From Daedaleopsis sinensis (Eukaryota > Basidiomycota > Agaricomycetes > Polyporales > Polyporaceae): 64,000 nt of DNA. The translations under genes were made by a program, and so were the position numbers. The first letter of the stretch is position 1; every line of letters begins with the position of its first letter. The DNA is taken from assembly GCA_033807695.1 (NCBI GenBank), contig CM066302.1, forward strand, positions 124,001 to 188,000, in the 5' to 3' direction. Below are positions 11,866-23,029 of this stretch, piece after piece. The notes below the pieces were generated by a model that had not been told where the DNA came from, ran no database searches, and saw only the letters and a list, made by a program, of their open reading frames with translations.

Positions 11866-12470
11866 ATGCCTGCTCGCGCCGCGCTCGATTGTCTTGATGT
11901 ATGTGTACTCGCATCGCACTTCTGGACAACCCCAATCTTGACATTTCTTTGTTCTAGCCGGAGAGCACGAAAATCACAGCTATGATCTTCACCCGTTCCG
12001 CTCAGGATGCTATGACCATCCATGTCCCGACTGCCATGGACCCGGCCAGCAAAAACAGACGTTTTCCCTCCCTAGAGACCTTTCTCGGCGGGGGCGCAGG
12101 CCTGCTCGAGACGTGGGTTACGTGCCGTGACGGTGCTGGCGTGCAATACCGGTTCCTCATAGGCGCACGATATACCCCAAACGACGATATCAACTTCGCT
12201 CTGCAGAAAGTGTCTCCCGACGTGGTGTGGAGGGGCAAACTCATTGTTATGCGGGGCGGGGTCGTGGCGACCGTCATCCACATGGGCAGTAATTATCACC
12301 GAGAGCTTGCCGTGGTCGCCGTGCGCAAGTATGTCCCTCACATCTCCAGCCGGCCAAACCCCGAACTAACATAGCTTGTTAGATTCCTTACCGAGACGGC
12401 CCTTTTCGTGATGGCTGCGAATCAGAACAACCTCCCTATCGTTATCCCCGACCATCTTCCCGACGTGTAG
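11866..12470 (+). CDS. Small orphan protein, 163 aa, three exons
   Basis: Exons 11866-11898, 11958-12328 and 12383-12470 join in phase, through introns with GTATGT donors and TAG acceptors, to give 163 residues. The product starts MPARAALDCLD and contains GRKLIV-like beta-rich stretches around WRGKLIVMRGGVVATVIHMG and an ending IPDHLPDV. There is no signal peptide or membrane helix. I do not recognise the family. The compact alternation of beta strands suggests a globular single-domain protein. A TATA box and C/T-rich leader precede it. A short frame on the opposite strand (12618-12723) would end convergently with it. The gene structure is convincing; the function is unknown. Confidence 0.7.
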
Positions 12471-12617
12471 GATGCAGCGCGTACGGTACGGGTATCATCG
12501 TCTTCTGTCGTTACGGGGGGTTAGGGTTATGTAGATCATCGGCGCCTGAGACTGTTAAAAGCTGTAATTGTAAACCTAAATATATACTGTATACGCGACC
12601 TGATCCTACAAGTACTT

Positions 12618-12723
12618 CTATCCTCCCTTGACCTGCATGACTATCCGCGACCCCTCAGTGTAGCCCTTCCACTGCCTCTGCTCGTCTTTTACCGCCCATC
12701 TTATGCAGACTGCCCTTGCCATG
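12618..12723 (-). CDS. Possible short gene end or fragment
   Basis: A 33-codon frame from the ATG at 12723 ends VMQVKGG and is preceded by RWAVKDEQRQWKGYTEGSRI. Its composition looks protein-like, but no upstream exon could be joined. It may be the last exon of a lost gene. It would overlap or sit in the promoter region of H1. Confidence 0.2.
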
Positions 12724-12841
12724 TGGCCTACAAAGGAACGAACTCGTGGCCACGATACCGCCGCCCCAAATACCCAGCGAGTCTTCAGTAACAATACCAC
12801 CTACTCCCCTCATAACGTGCACATCTCACCCATCTCAAAAC

Positions 12842-14694
12842 ATGGAGACCGCTTACCTTCTGCTACATCCGGTGGCTGAAGATCTCGGTGACAAAGGCAA
12901 CCTGTCTGGGGTGCGTTCGAACGGGCCCATATTTGCCACTGCCCTGACAGACCTTACAGACGTCCTCCGGACATTCATCCGTCACGCAAGAATCGTCTGC
13001 GATCGAAATGAATAGTTTAGGTGTGCTTCACCTGTTGTACGTTCTAGGAAAGTGCTCACGAATTCCGCCAGTTTGTCCTCAAGATCAACGTTATCAAACA
13101 ATGACGTGCCAGCTATGTGTTCTGGGGAAACGTGAGCAGAATACATTGATGCTAGAGCTCCGTGTTGCCTCCGATGCTTTGGTCACTGCGCAAATGCAGT
13201 TGGAGTCCGAGAAACACAGCCAATCCGTGCTCAAGGGGGAATTGCACCGCGCTACCACTGAGATCGTACGTGCTCCACTTTTTCTCTGCCTTCCTCTTGT
13301 CGAACGTTTCGCCTCAGCGGACACTACAAAGCACTGTCTCGCACTACGAGCGCAATCTAGAAGAACTATCGAAGTGTCAGGAAGATGATAAGAAAGTGTA
13401 CCTTCGACGATGTGAGTCTCTCGACCAGCGTATAGCCATTCTCCGAGCCGATGAGGTACGTTGTCGTTCTATGATAAAGTGTCAAAACCGCTTGTTCATA
13501 CTTTCACCGATCAAGGAACACGCCCGTCAGCTCATCAAGGATGCCGAAGTTGACGGTGCATATCTACGCATGAAGGCAGAGTTAGACAACATGCACCTAC
13601 GCGCCAGTGTAAAGAGAACGGAAGACAAAGTACGCTTTCTCGAAGCAGAAATTGTAAGTAATACACCATGCGCTCATCAAGTATATTGCTCATCATCGCG
13701 CAGACTACTCTGTCTGAAGAAAGCGTAGCACTTCACGATCATTGCGACGCCCTGGACACGCAGCTGGCGGACATGACAGAGCAATACGAAGTCGCTTCGG
13801 TCAAGGCTGTCAATTTACAATGGCAGTTGGATGAGAAGGAGCAGGAGTGGGAGCAAGAAAAGTCGGACAAAGACGGTCAGTCGCGCTGTGCCGTGGACTA
13901 GTACGCATCGAGCTCAAGATGTTGACCCAGCGGATCTAGCGGCGATGACAGCTCAGCTCGCTCAGTACCAATCGGCAAGCGGTAGCTCTCTTGAGACTTC
14001 GTCTTTCCCATCCTACTGTGATCTCCACGTGCATCATCCACCTCGCAGTCACACCCCTCCTCAGGAGCCATACTGTACCCAGGCAGATCAAGCGGAGCCG
14101 AGCGATATCTTCACATCGCTCAACGACGACTTTTCCTCTCCGGATGAAAATCGGTCCAATCCCCCCTTAGACGATACGCCCCGATCCTCCTACCATACCC
14201 ATGAAGTTAACTGGCGTCGAGTCCTGGACTGCGCTTGGGTTATAGCTATGCGCCGAGACATTGTTGTCCCACACCATTCCCAGGCTTCCTTCCGATTCTC
14301 CGCGCTCACAACGTTGGTTTCCGTCTACGCCCTAGGCGTACGCTTGGTGCTATTCATAGCTGTTGTACTGTATGACCCCTCACACAAAACCTACAAGCAC
14401 CTGAGGCAATCCCTTCGCTTCGCTCTAGGACTCGTTTCGAAAGTACGTAATCCCTCTAGTGGTATCGGTTAGACGTACTGATCCTCCTAGTATACACAGC
14501 GTATTCGGCGTCCTCTGCTAGAGTATTGGAAAAGCTGCCCGACACCCCTCATCCCATTTCGCTCGCTAATCTCGCCATCCTGGACAAGCGTCGCGCGATG
14601 GATCATCACGATCTTGGCGGTCCTTGGGCTCATCTCTTTATTTTCCCAGCCGCCCCCGTGTCAGTCGCGTCGCTGGTCGAACGTGTTTCAGTGA
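12842..14694 (+). CDS. Coiled-coil protein with C-terminal membrane helices (H1)
   Basis: A many-exon gene. Exon 1 starts METAYLLLHP and continues TALTDLTDVLRTFIRHARI. It is followed by exons rich in heptads (QLESEKHSQSVLKGELHRA, NLEELSKCQEDDKK, RRCESLDQRIAILRADE, VKRTEDKVRFLEAEI, LQWQLDEKEQEWEQEKSDKD). The middle is a long coiled coil. A Ser/Pro-rich linker with acidic patches follows, then a hydrophobic stretch (TTLVSVYALGVRLVLFIAVV). After a last intron comes a second one (WIITILAVLGLISLF) close to the terminus QSRRWSNVFQ. It is likely anchored in an internal membrane with the coiled coil in the cytosol. WD40 gene W1 begins 213 bp downstream on the same strand. The exact borders of exons 2-3 are approximate. 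Confidence 0.6.
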
Positions 14695-14906
14695 ACCCTC
14701 TAACATTTGCGCCTCGACAAATGAAGGTCACGCCGCGTCGTAGCGTCGTCGTTGTACTAGATCATAATTTCTTAGATCAATTGTAGCGCTTACTAATCGA
14801 GTACACGCCCCACCGTCATGCCAACCTCATTGCCGCCTTGCGCTAGTGACTGACACAGTGCTCACCGCAGACAGTCACCAAGATCTGCGACTTCATTTCT
14901 CTCTCC

Positions 14907-16711
14907 ATGTTTCGCGAATACTCGGAGCTGTGTCGCCTTCAAGGAGGGCATGCTAACGCGATTACGGCCGTTGCCATCAGTCCTAATGGGGCTTACGTTG
15001 CGACTGCGGCTGCAGACAACAAAATCTGCGTATGGGAGATATCCAGTCACAAGATCCTCCATGAGATTCATGGCAGCAGCTATGCAATCTCTCTGGTCTG
15101 GATTCCGTCCCGAGAGGACCATATTCTCTGCGGGATGGCCGATGGCTATGTCACACTCGTGCATTTTTCCAGTGTAAGTGATGAAGTTCTGGTCCAAACC
15201 TACATTGTTTAACGCTCCCACAGAAAAGTGTCCACGTTCGCGGCTCAGCAATCCATTCGTCGCCCGTTGAGAGCCTCGCTATCGCCGGCGAGATCGTCGC
15301 CTCCGGAGCATATCGCGAAGTTCGCGTTTGGAGTTACGACCTCGATGTCAACAGTACGAACCCTAGTGTCTCCGTTGTACGGTGACGTTCAGCTCATAGC
15401 AATCCTATAAAGGTCATTGGAAGCAGATTCGTGAACTAGACGATTCAATTCAGGGATCTCCAGAAGAGGAGGTGTCGGTATCTAGCTTGCATTGGGTCAT
15501 TTCATCAGGGCTTCCATCACAACTCGTGGTGGTCTACATGGACCATGGAATTCGGTTAGTGCCATTGGTTTATCTACTGAGATGTAGCAGCATACACTCA
15601 AGCTATTGCGCAGGGTATATGACACCAAGACGTGGGCCTGTTCCCATATTCACATTCAAGACAGACCGATGTATGTGCCTTCAGTCTCTTCGGTCTAGAT
15701 GATTAATGGCGAGCTGCCGGCGTAGTGGACGAGCAAGCTTGACCGAAAATGGCGAGAATCTAGTGATAGCCAATCCTTTATCAGGATTCACTCTCTATTA
15801 TCTCAAAACCGGTCACCTCGTACGAGCTTTCGGACACGACATAGGACAGGAGCGTGCAACGCCAGTCAAATTCATCGAGGCTGGAAGCGCAATTGTGGGC
15901 GGAACTACTGTGGGAGCCGTCATCATATGGGACGTGGCTACCGGGAGGAAAGTACAGACTTTATTACATGCTGGTGAGGATTGATCGATGACTCCGTGAT
16001 AATGCCGAAGGCTAGGAAAGATCCATACACTAACATTCTCGAGTTTGAAGATCATAAACACATCCTATCGATCGACGTGAGTCACAGATCGCATGAACGT
16101 CCTGTTATACTATGTACTCATAATTTGCTAGGCGTACTCTGACCAACGACGTGGATACTTTCTAATTGCGACGGCCACGTGCGAAGATCAGCCGCACACA
16201 GTGTATCTTTGGTCAAAGAAAGAGTTTGGTTAGTTCTCCCGTGTCACCGAGTTCAGATGATTGCTAAACAGCACTCAGACGCTCCTCGTTTTCCCAACCT
16301 CATTGGTACAAGGATCGATGCGAGTCGTGCAATATTAAAACTGCAGCCTGCCGAGTCTATGCTGACCTCGGAGCCCATCCAGACACGGACCTTAATGATG
16401 ATCTGCCTCTTCGCCGCTGGCATTGGAATCGCTATTCTTTCTGCAGAAGTTCTTGCCGTATGTACCCTGTCTTTCTCCTCTAGTAGCATGTCATGTCCTC
16501 ATGTTTTTCGGCTGAGAATGCCAGCCCTTCACCGATGCAGATGCACTGTGATCCCAACTCTAGTGTATTTATCTAGGCGGAGGATAGCTAATGTATGGTA
16601 CTGATGTAGTAGTGGAAGGCATATGAACATTTTCTTCGCTTCACCCTGAACGAAAACGTCCATCGCCTCGAAGCTCTGCTACCCTCTGGCTGCTCGTCAA
16701 CATGGCCATAG
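14907..16711 (+). CDS. WD40-repeat protein with C-terminal transmembrane helix (W1)
   Basis: Starts MFREYSELCRLQGGHANAIT, a first WD blade with GH, then AISPNGAYVATAAADNKICV followed by WEI. Later exons add blades ending VRVWSYDLD, VYDTKTWACS, AVIIWDVATGRKV and TVYLWSKKE. The final exons carry a single hydrophobic helix (TLMMICLFAAGIGIAILSAEVLA), then WKAYEHFLRF and the end CSSTWP. The start is the first ATG before the first blade, 213 bp after H1 on the same strand. WD40 propellers are protein-interaction platforms; the single C-terminal helix implies a tail-anchored scaffold facing the cytosol. W2 and W3 have the same architecture. The exon joins in the middle are approximate. Confidence 0.75.
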
Positions 16712-17713
16712 TCTTCTTCGTGCATTCATTTGGCGCAACAACTGCGGAAAGCATATCCCCCCCATCGCATAGCACATCACTATCGTGAGCTGACGACTGG
16801 GGGCCGCTTCTCTCTTAGACTCGAATGTGATGAGTCACGTCCACGCTCGACAGCACAAACCTCCTACGGATCACCCGCGACTCGACACTTGCGCTTTGTG
16901 CTGAGCACCCTTCGTGTACCACCCTCCCTGGGATACACCCCTCCCCCCTGCATGCGTCCGAGCGCATGCTGACAATCGGCAACCTCGCCCCCTGGGCGGC
17001 CGATAGCCATGGCATCCTGGAGGCCCTCAAGGTAGATACGGCCGACGTCATGCACTGAGTCTGCCATGCGTCGACATCAGTGCCGTATGTATGGTCATCA
17101 ATACACTGCAGTTATTTGGATGCCCCCGCCCGGCCTGCCTTGATTATCTAGTTCGTTTCCTGTAGCCGATTTGTGCCTCTCAGATGTACTACTATGTATT
17201 GTACGTCCGAAAAGCTATCAGTCAGTTCAACCTATTCGCAATGTGTGCAATGTGAACTCAGGATGCTATATGCATATATCGAGATCTCTCAAGTTATTAC
17301 AGCAGCTATTGAGGTCTCGGAGAGCACTCTCGAGACGCTAGAGGCAGCTACTGGAAGTTCGCGGTGACTAAATTGAGGTTCAATCTTGATTCAATTGGCG
17401 TTCAACCGTTATTCAATTGGCGTTCAACTGTCACTCAACTAGTCACATGTCACGTAGCGCGCTTCTCGATTATAAGTTAGCCTGAACGTTGAACGTTGAA
17501 CGTTGAACGCTCGAGCCTGCACTAAACCTCTGTTGTAAAAGCTTGAATGGCCATCCATAACACACTCGTCGTTCTTTGCGATGTCTACAGAGCTGAGGTC
17601 GCTATATGCCACACGTGTCTAGAACATTACTCAACCGACCAAACATGATCTGTAGATCATGTCGACGTACTTCATCTATGATACAATACAATACAGTTAA
17701 TGACACCAGATAA
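16712..17713. other. Intergenic region between W1 and the forkhead gene
   Basis: The two genes are convergent here. No further gene is supported. The region includes the GTTCAAC/GTTGAAC-rich repeats listed separately. Confidence 0.5.
17385..17510. repeat. ATTCAATTGGCGTTCAAC direct repeat and GAACGTT heptamer array
   Basis: ATTCAATTGGCGTTCAAC occurs twice with a 24-bp period (from 17389 and 17413). A few tens of bases later there are four tandem GAACGTT heptamers (17482-17510). Similar GTTGAACG/TTCAACGT strings recur in other intergenic gaps of the window. Confidence 0.75.
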
Positions 17714-18602
17714 TCAAAGGAGCGCGACATGGCAGGTGGTTTTGTCATGCTTCATCTGAAACTTCTTCAGGTGTATGAGAGCACCGATGTAATGGTTGCG
17801 TAGTGAATGGTGATGAGCTTGGTCTTGGTCTTGGTGGAGAGGTTCGCGCCTGGGAATAGAAGTTTCAGCATGGTCGGTATGATCGCAAGGAAGACTTAGG
17901 TATACTCTGGAATTACGGAAAGGATTCGTTCGAGGCGGCCAGCACGTTCGTTTGTCGATGTACCACAGCTTTTCTTCGTCCTGTACGGTCGAGGGACACG
18001 GGAGGACACTAAACCACGCGTGCGTGCGAAGAGCATTATATATCCGGGACTGTAAACATCAACAGTGCCTCAACAGCCAAGTCAGTTGATTAGCGTCCCA
18101 CCACACGAAACTCACCCTCCATTTCGTTCCCTTTCGGTCCATGAGTGCCTTGGAGAAGCGGCTCTCTATGGCTTCTATGATCTCCACCGGTGTCATGTAC
18201 CGCCTAGGGCTGCCCACTATCGCGAGTTGGCAAAAGAGAGAAGCAGAGAATCGGGGTGGATGTCCTTTAGGCGTTAAAGGAAGAGCATAGAGGCCCTGGC
18301 CTGCATCTATCGTGACGCCAGCACAACGGTATACTTCCGCGTCAGTGGGACTTCGTTCCCGGATGAAGTCCTCGATGTCTGAGCCGATGATGGACATATA
18401 CAGTCGCGCTGAGGGACCTGGGGAGGGGGGTTGAACACCTGTACATCACGGTCAGAACAAGCGCAGTAGAGTATTCCAGCGCGCACGTACTGGGCAGAAT
18501 TACCACTTCCACCATATCATCCTCCGTCACAACCGGCTTTTCGTCTTCCCACCAGTCGCTCTTCAAAATAGACCAGGACGCACGAAGACTCCGAGACCAT
18601 GG
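17714..18602 (-). CDS. Forkhead-domain protein, divergent
   Basis: Read on the minus strand, one exon ends an acidic segment KPVVTEDDMVEVVILPS. The next carries SIIGSDIEDFIRERSPTDAE, then HPPRFSASLFCQLAIVGSPR followed by RYMTPVEIIEAIESRF and RKGTKWR. A 60-65 nt GTGAGT intron follows. The next exon opens SRIYNALRTHAWFSVLPCPS and VQDEEKLWYID, after which the coding frame runs to a stop at 17714. Together these match a winged-helix forkhead domain: helices H1-H2, recognition helix in the place of SIRHxLSxxxCF, and the GxxWxxD strand. The usual N-S-I-R-H core is replaced by SRIYNALRTHAWF. It is presumably a transcription factor or a derived relative. The 5' end (the ATG) is not resolved and may lie further upstream. 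Confidence 0.55.
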
Positions 18603-19121
18603 TACTACACTCCTTACATTCGTATTCCATGTCGACTGTGGGTCTGCTCAGTATGATGGCGTACAACGCATAACGAGGAAGTTTAAACTCACTACAGGAT
18701 TTAGAGTGGTCTGCGACAACTCCATATCCGCATTGTCAGACGGGGTACCTTGAGATGGGTACTATCAGGGACGCTCAGCGCTGAATCTTCATAATGATAA
18801 GAAGTTACTCACAAAGGCTATAACTGTACCGAGCGTCGACTTAGTGTATGGTTCTCCGATTTGCAGGGAATGAGAGGAACGAGGCAGGATGGCGATGTAG
18901 GAGGAGACAAGCTTATAAGTACCAGGAGCTGACGCGTTGACGTAAGTGCATGTTCCGGAGAGACACATTTGTGATCAGATCAAAGGCTAATAAATCGCCA
19001 TGCGCGTGCGACATGCGCCTTTTCTGGATAGTTGGCGTTGGCGCAAGTCCTACCTCAGTCTTTGGCGCTTCTAAGGTGATTTGACCGATCGCAAGGCCAG
19101 TAAAGCTATATACTACTTACC
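18603..19121. other. Divergent promoter region between the forkhead gene and S1
   Basis: No supported coding segment apart from possible 5' exons of the forkhead gene. It probably serves as upstream region for both genes. Confidence 0.4.
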
Positions 19122-20253
19122 ATGACTGCGTCGTTCCCCGTATCCTTCCCTCCTATTAATGACTTACTCCAGTTGGCTCTGCTTCTATCAGTCGATGATC
19201 AGCTTATTGCTACTGTAGCTGTCCTCGGAATCTTTTCTTCCCTGCTATTGACTCTCTGGTGTCTTTGCCGACCACTACGGCCGGGTGGCGCAAAGGCTCG
19301 CAAGCTACACACCGGTGATCTTCCCAACGAATACACTTTCTCCGCGACTACCGCCGTGCGGGCGCTGGAGACTACATATCTTCCTTACATTGCACCCGCC
19401 CGCCCTGATGTTAGGCGGTCTCAACCGATTGTGTTCAGAGCCTTCCGAGAGAGGGGTGGTCATCGGTGAGCACTACTTCATATCGAGGTCTACGTACTCT
19501 CTCTAAACATCTGTCAGGGCAATTCAAGATGTACAACTCAACGAACAGAAGATGCATACCTCAACAACAACACCTCTTCGATCAACGTCCCGCATGCCTT
19601 CTCCCTATCCGCACAAACTTCAATACCGTGAGCATACTCCAGAGCAGATGGCTTCGCAGGCCGACAAGTTATCCCGCAATGGCCGATCTTCTGAGTTACA
19701 TGGAGGGATCGTCGGCCATTCACCGGGTACAAGTAGAGATGGAGGAGGAGCAACTTCATCGCCGTCAACAATCGACGTATGTCTCTTCAAGTTACCTTGT
19801 CCTGAAGCTGACGGTATGGACAGTGGTCTGATCCCAAGTACAAGCGTCACTATCGACCCTTCCGTAGCAATGGTGTCCAGCAGGATGACGACGACGACGA
19901 CGGTACTCACTGGTTCCAACCCATACAACAGCAAAAGGTCTCCTGCCCTCCTGACGACTATTCCAAATGCCCTCGTCTCCGTCTCGGAGATCTCTTTTTC
20001 AACGGTCTGGCAGATAAGCCACGACTTTGGATGAGAGCCATTAGCGACCAAGATCGCCATCCATGCTGGATTGAAGTCCCAATAGGTTTCAAGCGTGATG
20101 ATGGAAGACGATTGGTGCTAACTGACTCCTACAAGCAGCCTTCATGGGTTAGCGAGTCGACTTACAATGCGAAGTACAAATATCGCCGTAAGTCCCTTGC
20201 CTCTGCTGCGACCAGTTTACTCATCCTTGCCCATAGTGAAGCTTTCCTGCTGA
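19122..20253 (+). CDS. Membrane protein with S-type C-terminal domain (S1)
   Basis: Three large exons plus a tiny last exon join in phase: ATG 19122, introns near 19468-19519, 19780-19826 and 20192-20237, and stop at 20251. The N-terminus has one membrane helix (LIATVAVLGIFSSLLLTLWC) preceded by a short lumenal-type segment. The middle is Ser/Thr/Pro-rich with an Asp run. The C-terminus has a compact domain with RLRLGDLFFNG, LWMRAISDQDRHPCWIEV, KRDDGRRLVLTD and KQPSWVSESTYNAKYKYR. The PSWV segment and its spacing from the DLF/W pattern recur in S2 and S3, where the text is PSWVTK. WD40 gene W2 begins 0.58 kb downstream on the same strand. Function is unknown. Confidence 0.65.
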
Positions 20254-20833
20254 TATAGCTAATACTTGCACTGTCCGGAGAAGAGTAAACTTTGTTTATG
20301 TAGCAACGTCTGCAGTATATACATCACTAATCTAGAATACTCTCGGGTCAGTACTACTTACAGCTGTTCTCAGAACGATAGGCCCCTTTCGTCCAAAATA
20401 CACACACAGGAGGCGGGGCGCACAAATGCCCTCTGGCTATCAAGCGGAGTTGTCAGCTTCTCCGTCAGCCTAACGCCGGACACCGACCTCTCGAGGTCGC
20501 GCGAAGTCCGCCGCCCATGCCGTGCCATGCCGCCGATCGCGGAGCCCAATCCCGCTAACCGACTGCATGTGTGTTTTGAGCCCAAAGGGCCTAGCGTTAT
20601 GAGAATAGTTGTAATACTATATGACTACTTACTCGCATCGGATTGTCGCGGGCTCTAGTTGAACTCGTTCAATCCAGAGTTAATCTACACCGGTCCAATT
20701 CGCGTGCTCGTTATGCGGCATGCCGCGCCTATGTAGGTAGGCTTAGCGCTTAGCGAGAGGGCCGGCGGCAACACCTGGCAACACTGACCACCACCGTGCC
20801 AATCGCTCGTTGTGGACCCCTATACTCCTAACG
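20254..20833. other. Intergenic region S1-W2
   Basis: No gene is supported. A longer open frame at 20266-20658 is rich in Cys/Ser/Arg and has no splice-consistent continuation. Confidence 0.45.
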
Positions 20834-22768
20834 ATGCCCTCGTTCATCTGCGATCTCAGGCTCTCTGGGCATTCTAGCTCCATCAATGCTCTATCCTTTT
20901 CTCCTGATGGGAAATTCATCGCGAGCGGCGACGATGACGGCGTCATCTTCATCTTCGATGTTGAAACTGGCCAGCAAGTGCACAAAGTGGATGGAGCGAG
21001 TCCTGTTACGGCTCTGTACTGGTCTTCTACTTCAAAGCTACTACACGCCGGGTTCGGGAATGGGCGATTGCTGATTGCGAATATCAGTGTGGTATGTGAG
21101 GCAATGATGCACGCTACTCCAGCTGACCTTTTTACAGGACGATTGTGTTGCGAATAACCTTCCACGTACCGATGAAGGTGTTGTGGAGTATATCACTTGT
21201 GACGAACGTACAGGTCGATTGTGCTTGTGCGTGGGACCCTACGTAGAGATATGGACGGAGATTCAGCCTTGTAAGTTCCTCCTATCCCACCATACTGGTG
21301 TCCAACACTATGGATAGCTCTTTGGAAGGGGAATACGGTGCCTTTGCCACGGTCTTCGTCACTTGATCTCGTGTGGACATGCTCTCGCGAAGAAGTCGAT
21401 TCGCAAGCCCATTCTGCAAGCTTTCATTTTGCGACGGAGACCAGCCAACTGGGAGCATCATCAGGCAGCGCGGGTACAGGCGACCCTCCACGACTACAGG
21501 GACAGAAGTCAGCCCTCTCTGACCACGAATATGCCTTACCTGAACCTCGGTCTGTGCACTTCATCAATCGTGGAACCGGACTGGTCGTATCGCTTCTCAA
21601 GCAGGGTATTCTGTGAGTCCCGATGGAGCATGTGCAGCGGTCTGTCGGATCTTGACAAGACCCAGCTATTGGAATCTTCAACGGCAGGAGTACTTGTGGC
21701 ATATACGAACTCGATGGTGTGCATTTGTCCTTGCCAACCAGCTAAAAAGTCGCTGATGCCTATCTTCCTAGCGGACGTTCAGCTTTATCTTCCGACGAGG
21801 AGTTCCTTGCAGTCTCAAACCTATACGACGGGTTTGACTTATATCGAACAGCTGATCAGTCTCACTTGCGCACAATCCAAGTGAACATGGACGTCAACGT
21901 ACCGCTCCCTGTCTCCTTCATCGATGGCCGCACCATGCTCCTTTTGGGGAGCTCGTGTGGGTTGGTGTCACTGTACAATATATCCAAAGACGATGTGATA
22001 CAAAGTCTCGATCACGAGGGTGAGTTTCATCCATGTCTTTGATTCCATAGCTGAGCTTTCTTCGCAGGGGAGATTGTGCAAGCCCTAGTATGCGTCATCA
22101 GCCTGGATTTTGCACGTCCTGATACTCTTTCTAGGCCTCTAATGAAGCGACAAGGAAGGGCATACTGTTAGCGACCGGATGCTCAGAGAGGGGCAAAGCC
22201 ACTGTCATAAGGATATGGCGAGCATCAGCAGGCTCATCTAAGGTTAAGCCAGGCTCGCCCGAGGTAGATATTACGGTCGCCACGGATAGCGAAATTGAGG
22301 GCCGACCTCGTGTGGAGCGGCTTCCAGGCACCTCGCTGACTCCGAGTAGCAGGAGTGTTTTCACAAGTACGCTATTCACACTCTCTTTGAATGTGCTAAT
22401 CATTTCGGCAGCATCAGTCTACCTCAGTTTTGCCCTGGTTGCCTTAGTTGCATTGGGATATGGGTCATACAGTCATCAACCCGTCGACAACGGCTCTGTT
22501 CAGCAAGCTGTTGAGCGAATCCACACGAAGCTGATGGTGTGTCACTTATTGAGATATATGTGTATATGCGTAAGCGTTAACTATTCGTCAGGAATATGTT
22601 CATGCCTCCTTCGCGCATGCTAGAGACTTGGCGATAGGTGTTACCACTGTCATCGCGCAGCATTTGCAGGAATTAACAGCCAGGTCAGTCCCCGTGGGCT
22701 CCTCTCGTGATACCCCTCGGTTCTTACTGCTCGAACTCAGATATTTGCGATATGTCGATGAAGCATAA
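20834..22768 (+). CDS. WD40-repeat protein with C-terminal transmembrane helix (W2)
   Basis: Starts MPSFICDLRLSGHSSSINAL and SFSPDGKFIASGDDDGVIFI with FDVETGQQVH, a canonical first blade. Further blades are spread over short exons; the last one reads RKGILLATGCSERGKATVIR then IWRAS. A Ser/Pro/acidic linker leads to one strongly hydrophobic helix (LIISAASVYLSFALVALVAL). A short amphipathic tail follows, with the ending LRYVDEA after a final intron (stop 22766-22768). This is the same architecture as W1 and W3, though the blades are diverged. H2 begins 262 bp downstream on the same strand and S1 lies upstream. It is probably a membrane-tethered interaction scaffold; partners are unknown. Confidence 0.75.
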
Positions 22769-23029
22769 TGGTCCTGCTCTCCACCGATGTTGGCATTATC
22801 TATGATTGCTCCCGTGACTACATCTGTAATGTTGACCCAATATCGGCATTCGAATCGTCTGTGTATACGCCTACCATGGCCATGAATAATCATGGCCTGG
22901 TGTATGGGCGAAGCCATATATGTCTTGTCTTTAGCGCTGAACATCCAATTGACGCCGTCCCCTTGGTCTCGATGTCTCGATCGTTGACTAGGATTTCTTC
23001 CATCATAACCTGCTTTCTTAGATTTCACC

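Noticed and set aside
12618..12800. Complete gene on the minus strand with upstream exons
   Set aside because: Only the last ~33 codons look convincing; no splice-compatible upstream exon was found, so only a low-confidence fragment is listed.
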